The translations under genes were made by a program, and so were the position numbers. DNA of 37,073 nt from Gammaproteobacteria bacterium (GTDB lineage: Bacteria > Pseudomonadota > Gammaproteobacteria > GCA-002705445 > GCA-002716945). The notes beneath the pieces were generated by a model. That model was not told the origin of the DNA and did not search any database. It saw only the letters and a program-made list of their open reading frames with translations. Shown here piece after piece: positions 25,613-34,282 of the stretch. Each line of letters opens with the position of its first letter. Within the stretch, counting starts at the first letter, position 1. Where the stretch lies: assembly GCA_030835925.1 (NCBI GenBank), contig JAURQW010000004.1:1-37073 (forward strand), in the 5' to 3' direction.

Positions 25613-26176
25613 TTAATTGTCTAACCTCTTTGCGAGCTTAGCCATTCTCTCACCAAAACTCATGCAAATTTCTTTTTCGTCTTCTGATATATCATTTTTA
25701 CCATTAAAAGAAACATGACTGGGTCCATATGGTGTGCCGCCTGTTTTTGTGGTATTCAATGTCTTATTACTATAAGGGACACCAGATAATATCATTCCAT
25801 GGTGTAGCAAAGGCAACATCATGCTGAGGAGAGTAGATTCTTGTCCTCCATGAAGACTAGAGGTTGATGTGAATACTCCAGCGGGTTTACCACACAGAAC
25901 CCCGTTGTACCATTCCGCTGTTGTTGTATCAATAAATGCCTTCATTGGTGCCGCCATGTTACCAAAATGAGTTGGGCTGCCGATTAATAAGGCAGAACAA
26001 TCTTTCAGATCCTCATTTATTACGACAGGGTCACTATCATCAGTGTTTTTTTGATTATTCGGCACTGTTCTGAGTATTGCGTTCGCACCATCAATATTTT
26101 CTATCCCTCGAGCTATCAAACGAGCCATTTTTTTCGTTGAGCCATTTGTAGAATAATATATAATAAGTACATTCAT
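25613..26176 (-). CDS. wrbA: NAD(P)H:quinone oxidoreductase WrbA
   Basis: This is a cytosolic flavodoxin-fold enzyme that reduces quinones by two electrons. The 187-residue product has the FMN loop YYSTNGSTKKMA near the N-terminus, GSPTHFGNMAAPMKAF, and TSSLHGGQESTLLSM, the flavin-contact region of the WrbA family. It ends near hda and starts 21 bases from the divergent gene at 26198. Confidence 0.93.
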   Translation of the reverse strand: MNVLIIYYSTNGSTKKMARLIARGIENIDGANAILRTVPNNQKNTDDSDPVVINEDLKDCSALLIGSPTHFGNMAAPMKAFIDTTTAEWYNGVLCGKPAGVFTSTSSLHGGQESTLLSMMLPLLHHGMILSGVPYSNKTLNTTKTGGTPYGPSHVSFNGKNDISEDEKEICMSFGERMAKLAKRLDN

Positions 26177-26197
26177 TATAGAACTAGGATATTCTAT

Positions 26198-26533
26198 ATG
26201 GGTAATAAAATAAACTTTTTACGTTATATTATGCATAAACTTTCAATACTCCTTGTAGCTTTATTTTTTTCTCAATTGCTTTTCGCTGCAGATGGAGATA
26301 AACAACTATCAAGTCAATCGATAAAAGATGCCAAGAGGTCATATAAACAGGTAGTAAAGCTGAATAATGCATGGAGAGATACTCAGAAAATTATTAAAAA
26401 GGCAGAAAAAGCTCATGCGAATAAGAAATATACTATTTCAATTAAATTAGCCAAAGAAGCTCTTAATCAATCTAAAATGGCAATTGAGCAACACAACTCA
26501 CAAAAAAATAATTATAGATTTCTAGATAATTAA
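26198..26533 (+). CDS. exported SoxXA-binding-like protein
   Basis: The 111-residue product has a signal peptide (hydrophobic core about 14-28, cleavage after FAA). A helical domain follows, with WRDTQKIIKKAEKAHANKKY and ALNQSKMAIEQ, the pattern I recognise from SoxK-type SoxXA-binding proteins. Those partner a thiosulfate-oxidising cytochrome, but no sox gene is visible here. I chose ATG 26198, which has AGGAT seven bases upstream. ATG 26231 also gives a workable signal peptide. It is convergent with proS, two bases apart. Confidence 0.7.
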   Translation: MGNKINFLRYIMHKLSILLVALFFSQLLFAADGDKQLSSQSIKDAKRSYKQVVKLNNAWRDTQKIIKKAEKAHANKKYTISIKLAKEALNQSKMAIEQHNSQKNNYRFLDN

Positions 26534-26535
26534 TA

Positions 26536-27792
26536 CTAGCTGATAATTTCATCTAACAGATTATTAATATCCATTTCAGATTTAGATTCCGAGGACCTTT
26601 TTTTAAATATTACGGTGTTATTGTTGGATTCATTCTTACCTATTATCACAATATTGGGTATACCGATTAATTCCCAGTCTTTAATCTTTTTACCTAAATT
26701 GGCATCTCGATCATCATAAATGGTCTCAATATCCTTTTCAATGAACGATTCATATACCGATTCACAGTATGCCCTAACATCTGAATTTTTGTGTCCATCA
26801 ATTTCAATAATTACAGTATTGAATGGAGTTATTGATGCAGGCCATTTTATACCTTTGTCATCATGCAATTGTTCTATTGCCGCCGCTACAATTCTCGTCA
26901 CACCTATCCCGTAGCAACCCATAAACATGTCTACAGTTTTAGAATCTTTAGTGGTTACTTTTGCTTTCATTGTCTCTGAATATTTTTGACCAAGCTTAAA
27001 AATATGCCCAACCTCTATTCCTTTTTTATGAGTTAAATTAGTTTTTTTGATTAATGCCTCTAAATCATCTTCACCATACTTAACTTTTGCTATTTCTATA
27101 TTCATGCCTTTTAGTTGATCATCTAATAATAAGTCATCTTCACCTGTATCCGCTATAACATGAAATTCATTAGATTCATTCCCCCCAATATTGCCACTAT
27201 CAGCATCGACAACAGTAAAGTCTAACATTAGATTTTTAAAAATATTATTATATGCAGTTTTATACACCTCATATGCTTCATCTAAAGATTGTTGATTTGC
27301 ATGAAAAGAGTAAGCATCTTTCATAATAAATTCTCTTGCCCTCATCACACCAAATCTTGGCCTGATTTCATCTCTAAATTTAGTTGAAATCTGAAATAAA
27401 TTTATTGGCAATTGTTTGTAGCTTGATACATCCTTTCTGATTAAATCAGTGATAACTTCTTCAAAAGTTGGACCCAAACAAAAATCTCTTTGATGCCTGT
27501 CAGTAAACCTGAGCAGCTCAGGCCCATATTGATCCCATCTACCTGATTCTTGCCATAGTTCAGAGGGTTGAACAGACGGCATTAATATTTCACTGCAACC
27601 AATCTTTTCTAGTTCTATTCTAATGATATCTTCAATTTTTTTTATAACTCTTAACCCAAGAGGCAGCCATGAATATTGTCCTGATGAGAGTTTTCTTATC
27701 ATTCCGGATCTTATCATCAGCTTATGACTAATGACTTCGGCATCAGCCGGAGTATCTTTTAAAGTGAATATTGGAAAATGTGAAACTCTCAT
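26536..27792 (-). CDS. proS: proline-tRNA ligase, short form without the INS editing domain
   Basis: This is a class II aminoacyl-tRNA synthetase. The 418-residue product has motif 2 (KFRDEIRPRFGVMRAREF), the motif 3 region (GCYGIGVTRIVAAAIEQ) and a C-terminal anticodon-binding domain. The usual bacterial enzyme has about 570 residues, with an INS editing domain of about 180 residues between motifs 2 and 3. Here only about 50 residues separate the GNESNEFHVIADTGEDD segment from the GIEVGHIFKLG segment. The short form is common in alphaproteobacteria. Such an organism may need a free-standing Ala-tRNA(Pro) deacylase. Confidence 0.95.
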   Translation of the reverse strand: MRVSHFPIFTLKDTPADAEVISHKLMIRSGMIRKLSSGQYSWLPLGLRVIKKIEDIIRIELEKIGCSEILMPSVQPSELWQESGRWDQYGPELLRFTDRHQRDFCLGPTFEEVITDLIRKDVSSYKQLPINLFQISTKFRDEIRPRFGVMRAREFIMKDAYSFHANQQSLDEAYEVYKTAYNNIFKNLMLDFTVVDADSGNIGGNESNEFHVIADTGEDDLLLDDQLKGMNIEIAKVKYGEDDLEALIKKTNLTHKKGIEVGHIFKLGQKYSETMKAKVTTKDSKTVDMFMGCYGIGVTRIVAAAIEQLHDDKGIKWPASITPFNTVIIEIDGHKNSDVRAYCESVYESFIEKDIETIYDDRDANLGKKIKDWELIGIPNIVIIGKNESNNNTVIFKKRSSESKSEMDINNLLDEIIS

Positions 27793-27841
27793 TAATTATT
27801 AATTATTTAATCCCTGATAAATCTTAATTTGATGTTTTAGT

Positions 27842-27870
27842 TTAACATGATTATAGGTATTATATATAAA
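27842..27870 (+). promoter_or_regulatory. predicted promoter for perM
   Basis: TTAACA at 27842-27847 and TATAAA at 27865-27870 are 17 bases apart. A start near 27877 leaves about 24 bases before ATG 27901. This lies in the 108-base gap between the divergent proS and perM genes. Confidence 0.45.
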
Positions 27871-27900
27871 GCAATTCAATGAGTTTTTTTGAAGTAATGT

Positions 27901-28962
27901 ATGTTTAAATTTTTTAAAGATTGGTATGAGAGCCATTTAACAGATCCGAATCAAGTAGCTTTAGCACTAATAATAGTTTCTATAACACTGATTACATATA
28001 TCTTGTTGTCTACAGTAGCGCCCATACTTATTGCAATTATTTTAGCCTATATGCTTGAGGGAGTGGTTGGACGACTTAATGAATTAACTAATATCCAAAG
28101 AAAATCAGCCGTATTGCTTGTGTATATTTCTTTTATTGCAATAGCAATCATAACTTTGTTTCTTTTAGTTCCAATTATGTTAGATCAATTAACTCTTTTA
28201 ATTAAGACATTGCCATCCATGCTTGAAAAAGGAAAAACTCTAATGCTTGATTTTACATCCAGTAATAATAATTTTATTCCAAAGGAACAGCTAACAAATG
28301 TCTTCTCTGCTATGAACACAGAAATTAGTATGGCAGGCAGATCAGTAATTTCTTATTCAATTGCATCGGCAGGAAGTATATTTCAAATAATAGTTTATAT
28401 GCTCATCGTACCTATACTTATTTTCTTCTTTTTATATGATAAGGGGCAAATTCACTCATGGTTTACAAAGTTTTTTCCCGAAAAACTAGACTTATCTAAA
28501 AAAGCATATGCTGAATTAGATCTTAAAATAGGTAATTACATTAGGTGTAAGTTGATAGAAATTATAATCGTATGGTTTGCATCTACATTATTTTTTACTT
28601 TATTTGGTCTTAATTACTCTTTATTATTGGGATTCTTGTGTGGATTATCAGTAATAATACCTTATGTAGGTGCCATCGCAGTCACCATACCTATATTTTT
28701 CATAGCTTATTTCCAGTGGGGAATAACTTCTTATTTTTGGTATATAGTTATTATTCATATACTTATCCAGATCTTGGATGGCAATGTTGTAGTTCCTATC
28801 CTGTTTTCTGACGCAGTTAACCTACACCCTCTTGCGATCCTGATTTCTATTTTATTTTTTGGTACAATATGGGGGATATGGGGAGTATTTTTTGCGATAC
28901 CACTGGCGGTTTTAATGAATACATTATTAAATATTTGGCCGCGAACAGCAAGTGAGGGTTAA
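27901..28962 (+). CDS. perM: AI-2E/PerM family membrane protein
   Basis: The 353-residue protein has about seven to eight helices with the family layout. There is an N-terminal helix pair (about 20-60), a cytoplasmic or periplasmic loop, and C-terminal helices containing SVIIPYVGAIAVTIP and the conserved DGNVVVPILFSDAVNLHPLAIL. Family members have been linked to export of autoinducer-2 or to sodium/proton exchange, and the role here is unknown. It is followed by dapA with a 14-base gap. Confidence 0.93.
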   Translation: MFKFFKDWYESHLTDPNQVALALIIVSITLITYILLSTVAPILIAIILAYMLEGVVGRLNELTNIQRKSAVLLVYISFIAIAIITLFLLVPIMLDQLTLLIKTLPSMLEKGKTLMLDFTSSNNNFIPKEQLTNVFSAMNTEISMAGRSVISYSIASAGSIFQIIVYMLIVPILIFFFLYDKGQIHSWFTKFFPEKLDLSKKAYAELDLKIGNYIRCKLIEIIIVWFASTLFFTLFGLNYSLLLGFLCGLSVIIPYVGAIAVTIPIFFIAYFQWGITSYFWYIVIIHILIQILDGNVVVPILFSDAVNLHPLAILISILFFGTIWGIWGVFFAIPLAVLMNTLLNIWPRTASEG

Positions 28963-28976
28963 TATGAGAGGAAAGC

Positions 28977-29858
28977 ATGTTTAAAGGGAGTATGGTTGCA
29001 CTAGTAACCCCAATGAATGAAGATGGTAGCCTAGATCACACATCTCTGGAAAACTTAATTGAATTTCATATTGAAAATAAAACTGATGTCATTATTTCAG
29101 TTGGAACTACTGGTGAATCTGCAACTCTTGATTTTGATGAGCACTCAGAAGTAATAAAATCTACTCTCGCTATTGTCAACAAAAGGATACCTGTGATTGC
29201 GGGTTCTGGAGCAAACTCTACGAGTGAAGCATTACAGTTAACTCAAAGATCAAAAGAACTTGGTGCAGATGCTTGTTTGTTAGTCACTCCATACTACAAT
29301 AAACCAACACAGAAAGGTTTGTATGCGCATTATAAGAAAATAGCAGATGAAGTAAGTATACCTCAAATATTATATAATGTGCCCGGTAGAACATCAGTGG
29401 ATATGCTACCTGATACTGTATATGATCTCTCTTCGCATCCGAATATTATTGGTATAAAAGAGGCTTCCGGAGATCTTGAGAGATCTAAGGAGATATTGGA
29501 AAAGTGTTCAGGCAACCTTTCTATATTTACCGGTGATGACAAAACATCGGCGAGAGACATTGGTTTAGGTTTTAGGGGCAATATATCTGTAACAGCAAAT
29601 ATAGTTCCTTTAGATATGCACAATATGTGTAAATTAGCATCAGAAGGAAACAGTGATGATGCACAAAAAATTAATACTAAAATAGAAACATTGCATGATA
29701 ATCTTTTTATTGAGTCTAACCCAATACCAGTTAAGTGGGCTTTGAATAAAATGGGATTAATTAAAAAGGGAATAAGGTTGCCTTTAGTATGGATGGATGA
29801 AAAATATGAATCTAAGCTAGAGAAGTCATTAATTGATGCTGGAGTTAATATTAAATAA
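28977..29858 (+). CDS. dapA: 4-hydroxy-tetrahydrodipicolinate synthase
   Basis: This is the first committed step of lysine and diaminopimelate synthesis, joining pyruvate with aspartate semialdehyde. The 293-residue product has the GTTGESATLD loop near residue 43, the catalytic tyrosine in ILYNVPGRTSVD and the Schiff-base lysine in IIGIKEASGD. GAGAGGAAA sits just before ATG 28977, a good ribosome binding site. It is paired with bamC two bases downstream, as in E. coli. Confidence 0.97.
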   Translation: MFKGSMVALVTPMNEDGSLDHTSLENLIEFHIENKTDVIISVGTTGESATLDFDEHSEVIKSTLAIVNKRIPVIAGSGANSTSEALQLTQRSKELGADACLLVTPYYNKPTQKGLYAHYKKIADEVSIPQILYNVPGRTSVDMLPDTVYDLSSHPNIIGIKEASGDLERSKEILEKCSGNLSIFTGDDKTSARDIGLGFRGNISVTANIVPLDMHNMCKLASEGNSDDAQKINTKIETLHDNLFIESNPIPVKWALNKMGLIKKGIRLPLVWMDEKYESKLEKSLIDAGVNIK

Positions 29859-29860
29859 AA

Positions 29861-30955
29861 ATGAAAATTAAATACTTAAATATTATTATTCTATCAACTA
29901 CATTCATATTAACTGGATGTTCAAGCTTTACTGATTATTTTAAAAACCTTACTTCTGAAGAAAGAAAAGATTTGGTTGTTTATAAAACAAATAAACAGTA
30001 TGAAGATACTCAATTCGATTTATTAGTCCCGCCAGATCTAATAACTCCAAACTCTGGGAATATTCTTGAGATACCTGATTATGACGATAAAGGAATTGGA
30101 GTTTTTACTGTAGATACTCCGCTAGATAATATCAAAATTATACGTTCAGGTAGAGATTCATTTCTTTCGGTAAAAAGCAAAGACAAAAAATATATATGGA
30201 GTAAGCTTTCTTCTTTTTGGCAATCTGAAGGTTTCATGCTTGTTCAACAAGATTATACGCTAGGCTCAATGCGCACTGGTTTTCTTGAAAACATAAGTGA
30301 GGCTCAACTTGGTACGGTACAAAAATATGTAGGCAGATATATACCATTGTTAGTCTCTCCAGAGACCAGGGATAGTTATAGCACTAGAGTAATAATAAAT
30401 GATGAGTCAACAGATATTTTGGTTACTCATTATGGTAAAGAGTTCATGTCTGATGGTGATACAGAATTTAGATGGCAAAATAGACCAAGGGATCCAGAAT
30501 TTGAGAATGAAATGATATCTAGGTTATTTATTTATCTGGGTGGCGAAGAAGCTCAAGCTAAAGGTTACTCTATTGTAAAATCAACAGGTATTCGTAATAA
30601 AGCTACTATGAATATAGATCAGAATGGTTTCCATACGTTATTTATTAAGGATATCTATGAGAGAGTATGGCCTGAAGTGATAAAGTCTCTAGATACTTAT
30701 GGTATTAAGACATTATCTGCAAATAAAGATGATGGGATTATAAATGTTTCTATTGATAATCAGGAGGCTACTGATCAGTCTTTTCTAAGTTCATTAGTTT
30801 TTTGGAAATCTAGCAAAGCTATCGATTCATTCAACATAGTTCTAATTTCTAGTCAAGAAGGAACCCTTATTGAAATTCAGAATAATGCTAATTTAAATTT
30901 TACTAGCACTGCAACTGAAGAAGTGATAAGAGCGCTGTACGCAGATCTGAGATAA
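29861..30955 (+). CDS. bamC: outer membrane assembly lipoprotein BamC
   Basis: BamC (NlpB) is an accessory lipoprotein of the outer-membrane beta-barrel assembly machine. The 364-residue product has a lipobox ILTGC with Cys20, then the N-terminal segment LLVPPDLITPNSGNILEIPDY, the BamD-binding region, and two helix-grip domains (about 90-210 and 250-364). It lies two bases after dapA, the gammaproteobacterial arrangement, and its stop is four bases from the stop of the convergent folE2 gene. Confidence 0.9.
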   Translation: MKIKYLNIIILSTTFILTGCSSFTDYFKNLTSEERKDLVVYKTNKQYEDTQFDLLVPPDLITPNSGNILEIPDYDDKGIGVFTVDTPLDNIKIIRSGRDSFLSVKSKDKKYIWSKLSSFWQSEGFMLVQQDYTLGSMRTGFLENISEAQLGTVQKYVGRYIPLLVSPETRDSYSTRVIINDESTDILVTHYGKEFMSDGDTEFRWQNRPRDPEFENEMISRLFIYLGGEEAQAKGYSIVKSTGIRNKATMNIDQNGFHTLFIKDIYERVWPEVIKSLDTYGIKTLSANKDDGIINVSIDNQEATDQSFLSSLVFWKSSKAIDSFNIVLISSQEGTLIEIQNNANLNFTSTATEEVIRALYADLR

Positions 30956-30959
30956 GTCC

Positions 30960-31778
30960 TTAATCTTTAACTTGATGGATTTGAGCATATGCAGAGTGAT
31001 TATGTATAGATTCAAAATTTTCCGATTCAACAACATATTCTAATACTCTTTTATCTTCAGCAAAATGTGTAGCTATATCTCTAACCATATCTTCAACAAA
31101 TTTTGGATTATCATATGCTAGTTCTGTTACATGTTTTTCATCAGGTCTCTTAAGAAGAGCATACAGTTCTGAAGATGCTTCTTTCTCAACAATATCAATT
31201 ATCTCTTCAATCCACATGAAATCATTAATTGTTGCTGTTACAGTCACATGTGATCTTTGATTATGTGCTCCATATGCAGATATTTTTTTTGAGCATGGAC
31301 ATAAACTTGTGACAGGAACTAAAACTTTAACTTTTAAGTTTGATATACCTTTGTTTGCCTCACCAATAAAAGTCACCGTGTAGTCTAGCAAGCTTTTTAC
31401 TTTTGATTCTGGAGCAGTTTTATTTATAAAATATGGAAAAGTCATTTCAACATGACCCGATTCCGCCTCTAATAAAGTCAACATTTCTTCGATCATTGAT
31501 TTAAAGGTGTCTACTGTTATTTGTTCCTCATGGTTATTTAGAATATGAACAAATCTAGACATATGCGTACCTTTGAGGTTGTGTGGTAAATTTACATACA
31601 TATTAAAACTAGCTACAGTTGTTTGATCTTGTCCTGATCTTTGTTTGATTACCATCGGATGCAGAATATCTTTAATTCCAACTTTGTTGATGGGCAAGTT
31701 CCTTGTATCTTCCAATCCCTGAGTGTCAGGTAGATTACTTTTATTTATTGATTTCATTTTTTTTTTATTAGTTGCCAT
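30960..31778 (-). CDS. folE2: GTP cyclohydrolase FolE2
   Basis: FolE2 makes 7,8-dihydroneopterin triphosphate from GTP and replaces the zinc-dependent FolE. The 272-residue product has the family's [20 protein letters not shown] with the conserved cysteine, the RSHVTVT segment and the C-terminal [13 protein letters not shown]. It feeds folate and also the queD pathway just upstream in the same operon (two-base gap). It is the last gene of the six-gene minus-strand operon. Confidence 0.97.
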   Translation of the reverse strand: MATNKKKMKSINKSNLPDTQGLEDTRNLPINKVGIKDILHPMVIKQRSGQDQTTVASFNMYVNLPHNLKGTHMSRFVHILNNHEEQITVDTFKSMIEEMLTLLEAESGHVEMTFPYFINKTAPESKVKSLLDYTVTFIGEANKGISNLKVKVLVPVTSLCPCSKKISAYGAHNQRSHVTVTATINDFMWIEEIIDIVEKEASSELYALLKRPDEKHVTELAYDNPKFVEDMVRDIATHFAEDKRVLEYVVESENFESIHNHSAYAQIHQVKD

Positions 31779-31780
31779 TA

Positions 31781-32149
31781 TTACACCGTATATGTTACTG
31801 CTGATTTATCTGTTTCCCATAATTTAATCGATTTCACAATAATCTTATCATTATTTATTAACTTCGTAAGCTCTATATGAATATATTTTGCTATATTTTC
31901 CGCTGTTGGATTAATTTTTTTAAAAGCTGTCAGATCATTCAAAAACCTATGATCTAGTTTATCTACAACCTTATTAGTCATATTTCTTATTTTTTTAAAG
32001 TCGATTACCATTCCGATATTATCTAGTTTATTACCTGAAACTTCAACTTCAACTTTCCAATTGTGACCATGCATTCTTTTGCATGGACCCTCGTGCCCAT
32101 TTAAGATATGTGCTGATGAAAATTCAACAAATGTTGTGAGTGTATAAAT
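31781..32149 (-). CDS. queD: 6-carboxy-5,6,7,8-tetrahydropterin synthase, probable AUU start
   Basis: QueD turns dihydroneopterin triphosphate into carboxytetrahydropterin for 7-deazaguanine (queuosine) synthesis. The frame read from 32149 gives 122 residues with the complete active site: His14 in SSAHIL, Cys23 in GPCKRMHGH, His27 and His29, and the late WETDKSAV. An internal ATG (32074) would remove the cysteine and the first zinc histidine. No ATG, GTG or TTG exists in frame between that point and an upstream stop inside dxs. ATT at 32149 lies seven bases after AAGGGA and one base after the dxs stop, so it is the likely start. Confidence 0.88.
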   Translation of the reverse strand: MYTLTTFVEFSSAHILNGHEGPCKRMHGHNWKVEVEVSGNKLDNIGMVIDFKKIRNMTNKVVDKLDHRFLNDLTAFKKINPTAENIAKYIHIELTKLINNDKIIVKSIKLWETDKSAVTYTV

Positions 32150-32162
32150 TTTACTTTCCCTT
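32147..32162 (-). promoter_or_regulatory. ribosome binding site and ATT start codon of queD
   Basis: On the minus strand AAGGGA (32162-32157) is followed by seven bases and then ATT (32149-32147). The dxs stop TAA occupies 32153-32151, inside this spacer. The spacing is ideal for initiation and explains how the full active-site N-terminus is made without a normal start codon. Confidence 0.6.
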
Positions 32163-34052
32163 AACGTTTCTTCGATTATTATTTAGATCTTCCATTTTTT
32201 TAATGTGGTCATTAGTTTGGTTTTCTATACCATGTTCATCCAATCCTAGATCTGAAAAAATTTCATTTTGGCTTCCATGCGATACTATATTGTCGGGGAC
32301 TCCAAGATTAATTATATTTGCCTTAATATTATTCTTATGTACGACTTCGTTCACAGCTGAGCCAGCACCGCCAAGTATAACATTATCTTCGACAGTAAAT
32401 ATATACTCATGTGTTTGACATATACTAATAATTATAGTTTCATCTATCGGCTTAACAAAACGCATATCAATCACAGATGCGCCATTTTTCTTAGCGAGCC
32501 TATAGATTGTATTTAAAAGGGTACCAAAAACTAGATAAGCAATTTTTTTTCCTTTTACTATTGTTTTGCTCTTTCCAATCTCTAACTCTTCATCATTCAA
32601 ATTTAAATCCAAACCTTCACTGAATCCTCTTGGATATCTAACTGCACCAATTCCTTTAAAATTTAATCCAGTAGTGAGCATTTTCCACATTTCCTCTTCA
32701 TTTGATGGTGTCATGAGTACAATATTTGGAAGAATTCTTAGGAACGAAATATCATATATGCCTTGATGAGTTTCACCATCAGCACCCACTATACCTGCCC
32801 TGTCGATTGCTAGCAGTATATCAAGATCTTGTATGGCAATATCATGTATTAGTTGATCATATGCTCTCTGTAGAAATGTTGAATAAATTGCAACAATTGG
32901 TTTTAAATTCCCACATGATAAACCTGCAGCAAATGTCAGAGCATGTTGCTCAGCTATTCCAACATCAAAATATCTGTCAGGAAAGTTTTTCTCAAATTCC
33001 ACAAGACCAGAACCTTCTCTCATGGCTGGGGTTATGGCTACTATATCTTTATTTATCCTAGACATCTCATTAATCCATCGAGAAAATATTTGAGTATATG
33101 TTAATTTATTACTTACCTTATTAACCTTCGAGACGCCGGTTTTTATATCAAATGGGGTAACACCATGATATGAAATAGGATTTTGTTCTGCGAGTTTATA
33201 TCCTTTCCCTTTTTTTGTGATTATATGTAGTATTCTAGGCCCTTCTTTTTCCCTAAGATTTTGAAGCACGTCAACTAGTCCGTTTACATCATGACCATCA
33301 ACAGGGCCATAATAATTGAAGCCAAGTTCTTCAAACAATAACCCGGGTGTTATGAAGCCCTTTGCTTGATTTTCAACCTTCTTGGCTATCTCTTCAATTG
33401 CTTTTACTTTACTGAGTACTTTTTTACCACTTTCTTTTATAGAGTTAAATGTTTTACCTGTCAATATTCTAGTTAGATATTTGTGCATCGCACCAACATT
33501 TGGCGATATAGACATCTCATTGTCATTTAATACAACAAGTAAGTTCGACTTCATGCCTCCAGCATGACTGAGAGCTTCAAATGCCATACCAGCAGTTAAA
33601 CCCCCATCACCAATTACTGCAATTACTTTCTTATTCTCATTTTTTAGTTTAGCTGCTCTCTCATAGCCTACTGCAGCACTAATTGATGTGCTTGAATGTC
33701 CAGCTCCAAAAGCATCATACTTACTCTCATCTCTTTTTAAAAAACCGGAAATACCACCTTTTTTTCTTAATGTAGACATTTTATCTTTTCGGCCAGTTAA
33801 TATTTTATGTGGGTAACATTGATGACCTATATCCCATACAATAATATCGTTTGGGGTATCATAGACATAGTGAAGTGCAACTGTAATATCAACCGCACCA
33901 AGACCAGCAGCAAGATGACCACCTGTCTTAGATATTGAATCTAACAAGTATTCTCTGAGTTCATTAGATAGTTCGACTAAATCATGGCTAGACAGATCCT
34001 TCATGTCTGTTGGATCATTTATTTTATCTAAAATTTTATAATCTCTGTCCAT
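32151..34052 (-). CDS. dxs: 1-deoxy-D-xylulose-5-phosphate synthase
   Basis: This thiamine-diphosphate enzyme starts the non-mevalonate isoprenoid pathway and also supplies thiamine and pyridoxal precursors. The 633-residue product has WDIGHQCYPHKIL, the ThDP motif VIGDGGLTAGMAFEAL through LNDNEMSIS, the catalytic-glutamate region DVGIAEQHALTFAAGLS and the C-terminal transketolase domain. It lies between xseB (five-base gap) and queD (one-base gap). The usual ispA gene between xseB and dxs is absent. Confidence 0.97.
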   Translation of the reverse strand: MDRDYKILDKINDPTDMKDLSSHDLVELSNELREYLLDSISKTGGHLAAGLGAVDITVALHYVYDTPNDIIVWDIGHQCYPHKILTGRKDKMSTLRKKGGISGFLKRDESKYDAFGAGHSSTSISAAVGYERAAKLKNENKKVIAVIGDGGLTAGMAFEALSHAGGMKSNLLVVLNDNEMSISPNVGAMHKYLTRILTGKTFNSIKESGKKVLSKVKAIEEIAKKVENQAKGFITPGLLFEELGFNYYGPVDGHDVNGLVDVLQNLREKEGPRILHIITKKGKGYKLAEQNPISYHGVTPFDIKTGVSKVNKVSNKLTYTQIFSRWINEMSRINKDIVAITPAMREGSGLVEFEKNFPDRYFDVGIAEQHALTFAAGLSCGNLKPIVAIYSTFLQRAYDQLIHDIAIQDLDILLAIDRAGIVGADGETHQGIYDISFLRILPNIVLMTPSNEEEMWKMLTTGLNFKGIGAVRYPRGFSEGLDLNLNDEELEIGKSKTIVKGKKIAYLVFGTLLNTIYRLAKKNGASVIDMRFVKPIDETIIISICQTHEYIFTVEDNVILGGAGSAVNEVVHKNNIKANIINLGVPDNIVSHGSQNEIFSDLGLDEHGIENQTNDHIKKMEDLNNNRRNVKGK

Positions 34053-34057
34053 AAAAA

Positions 34058-34270
34058 TTATTTTTCACTGATGTCTGAAACTTCTTTGATTTTTTGTTCT
34101 GCTTCTTCGAGCGCCTTTTGACACTTTTTTGATAACTGTATTCCTTGTTTATACTTTTGTATTACCTCATCTAAGCTTAAATCTTTAGATTCAATATCAT
34201 CAAGCAGATCCTGCATTGCTTTCAAATCTTTCTCAAATGTCGATAAATTAGTTTTTGGTTTCTTTTCCAT
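34058..34270 (-). CDS. xseB: exodeoxyribonuclease VII small subunit
   Basis: The 70-residue product has the family pattern TFEKDLKAMQDLLDDIESKDLSLDE-like helices and the YKQGIQLSKKCQKALEEAE segment (two helices, about 12-30 and 40-62). It binds XseA in the single-strand exonuclease. The xseA gene is not in the window. It sits 12 bases after corB and five before dxs. Confidence 0.93.
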   Translation of the reverse strand: MEKKPKTNLSTFEKDLKAMQDLLDDIESKDLSLDEVIQKYKQGIQLSKKCQKALEEAEQKIKEVSDISEK

Positions 34271-34282
34271 ATTCTTATACTA

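Noticed and set aside
32726-33061. Plus-strand frames inside dxs
   Set aside because: Antisense to a complete and conserved dxs; products are low-complexity and lack motifs.
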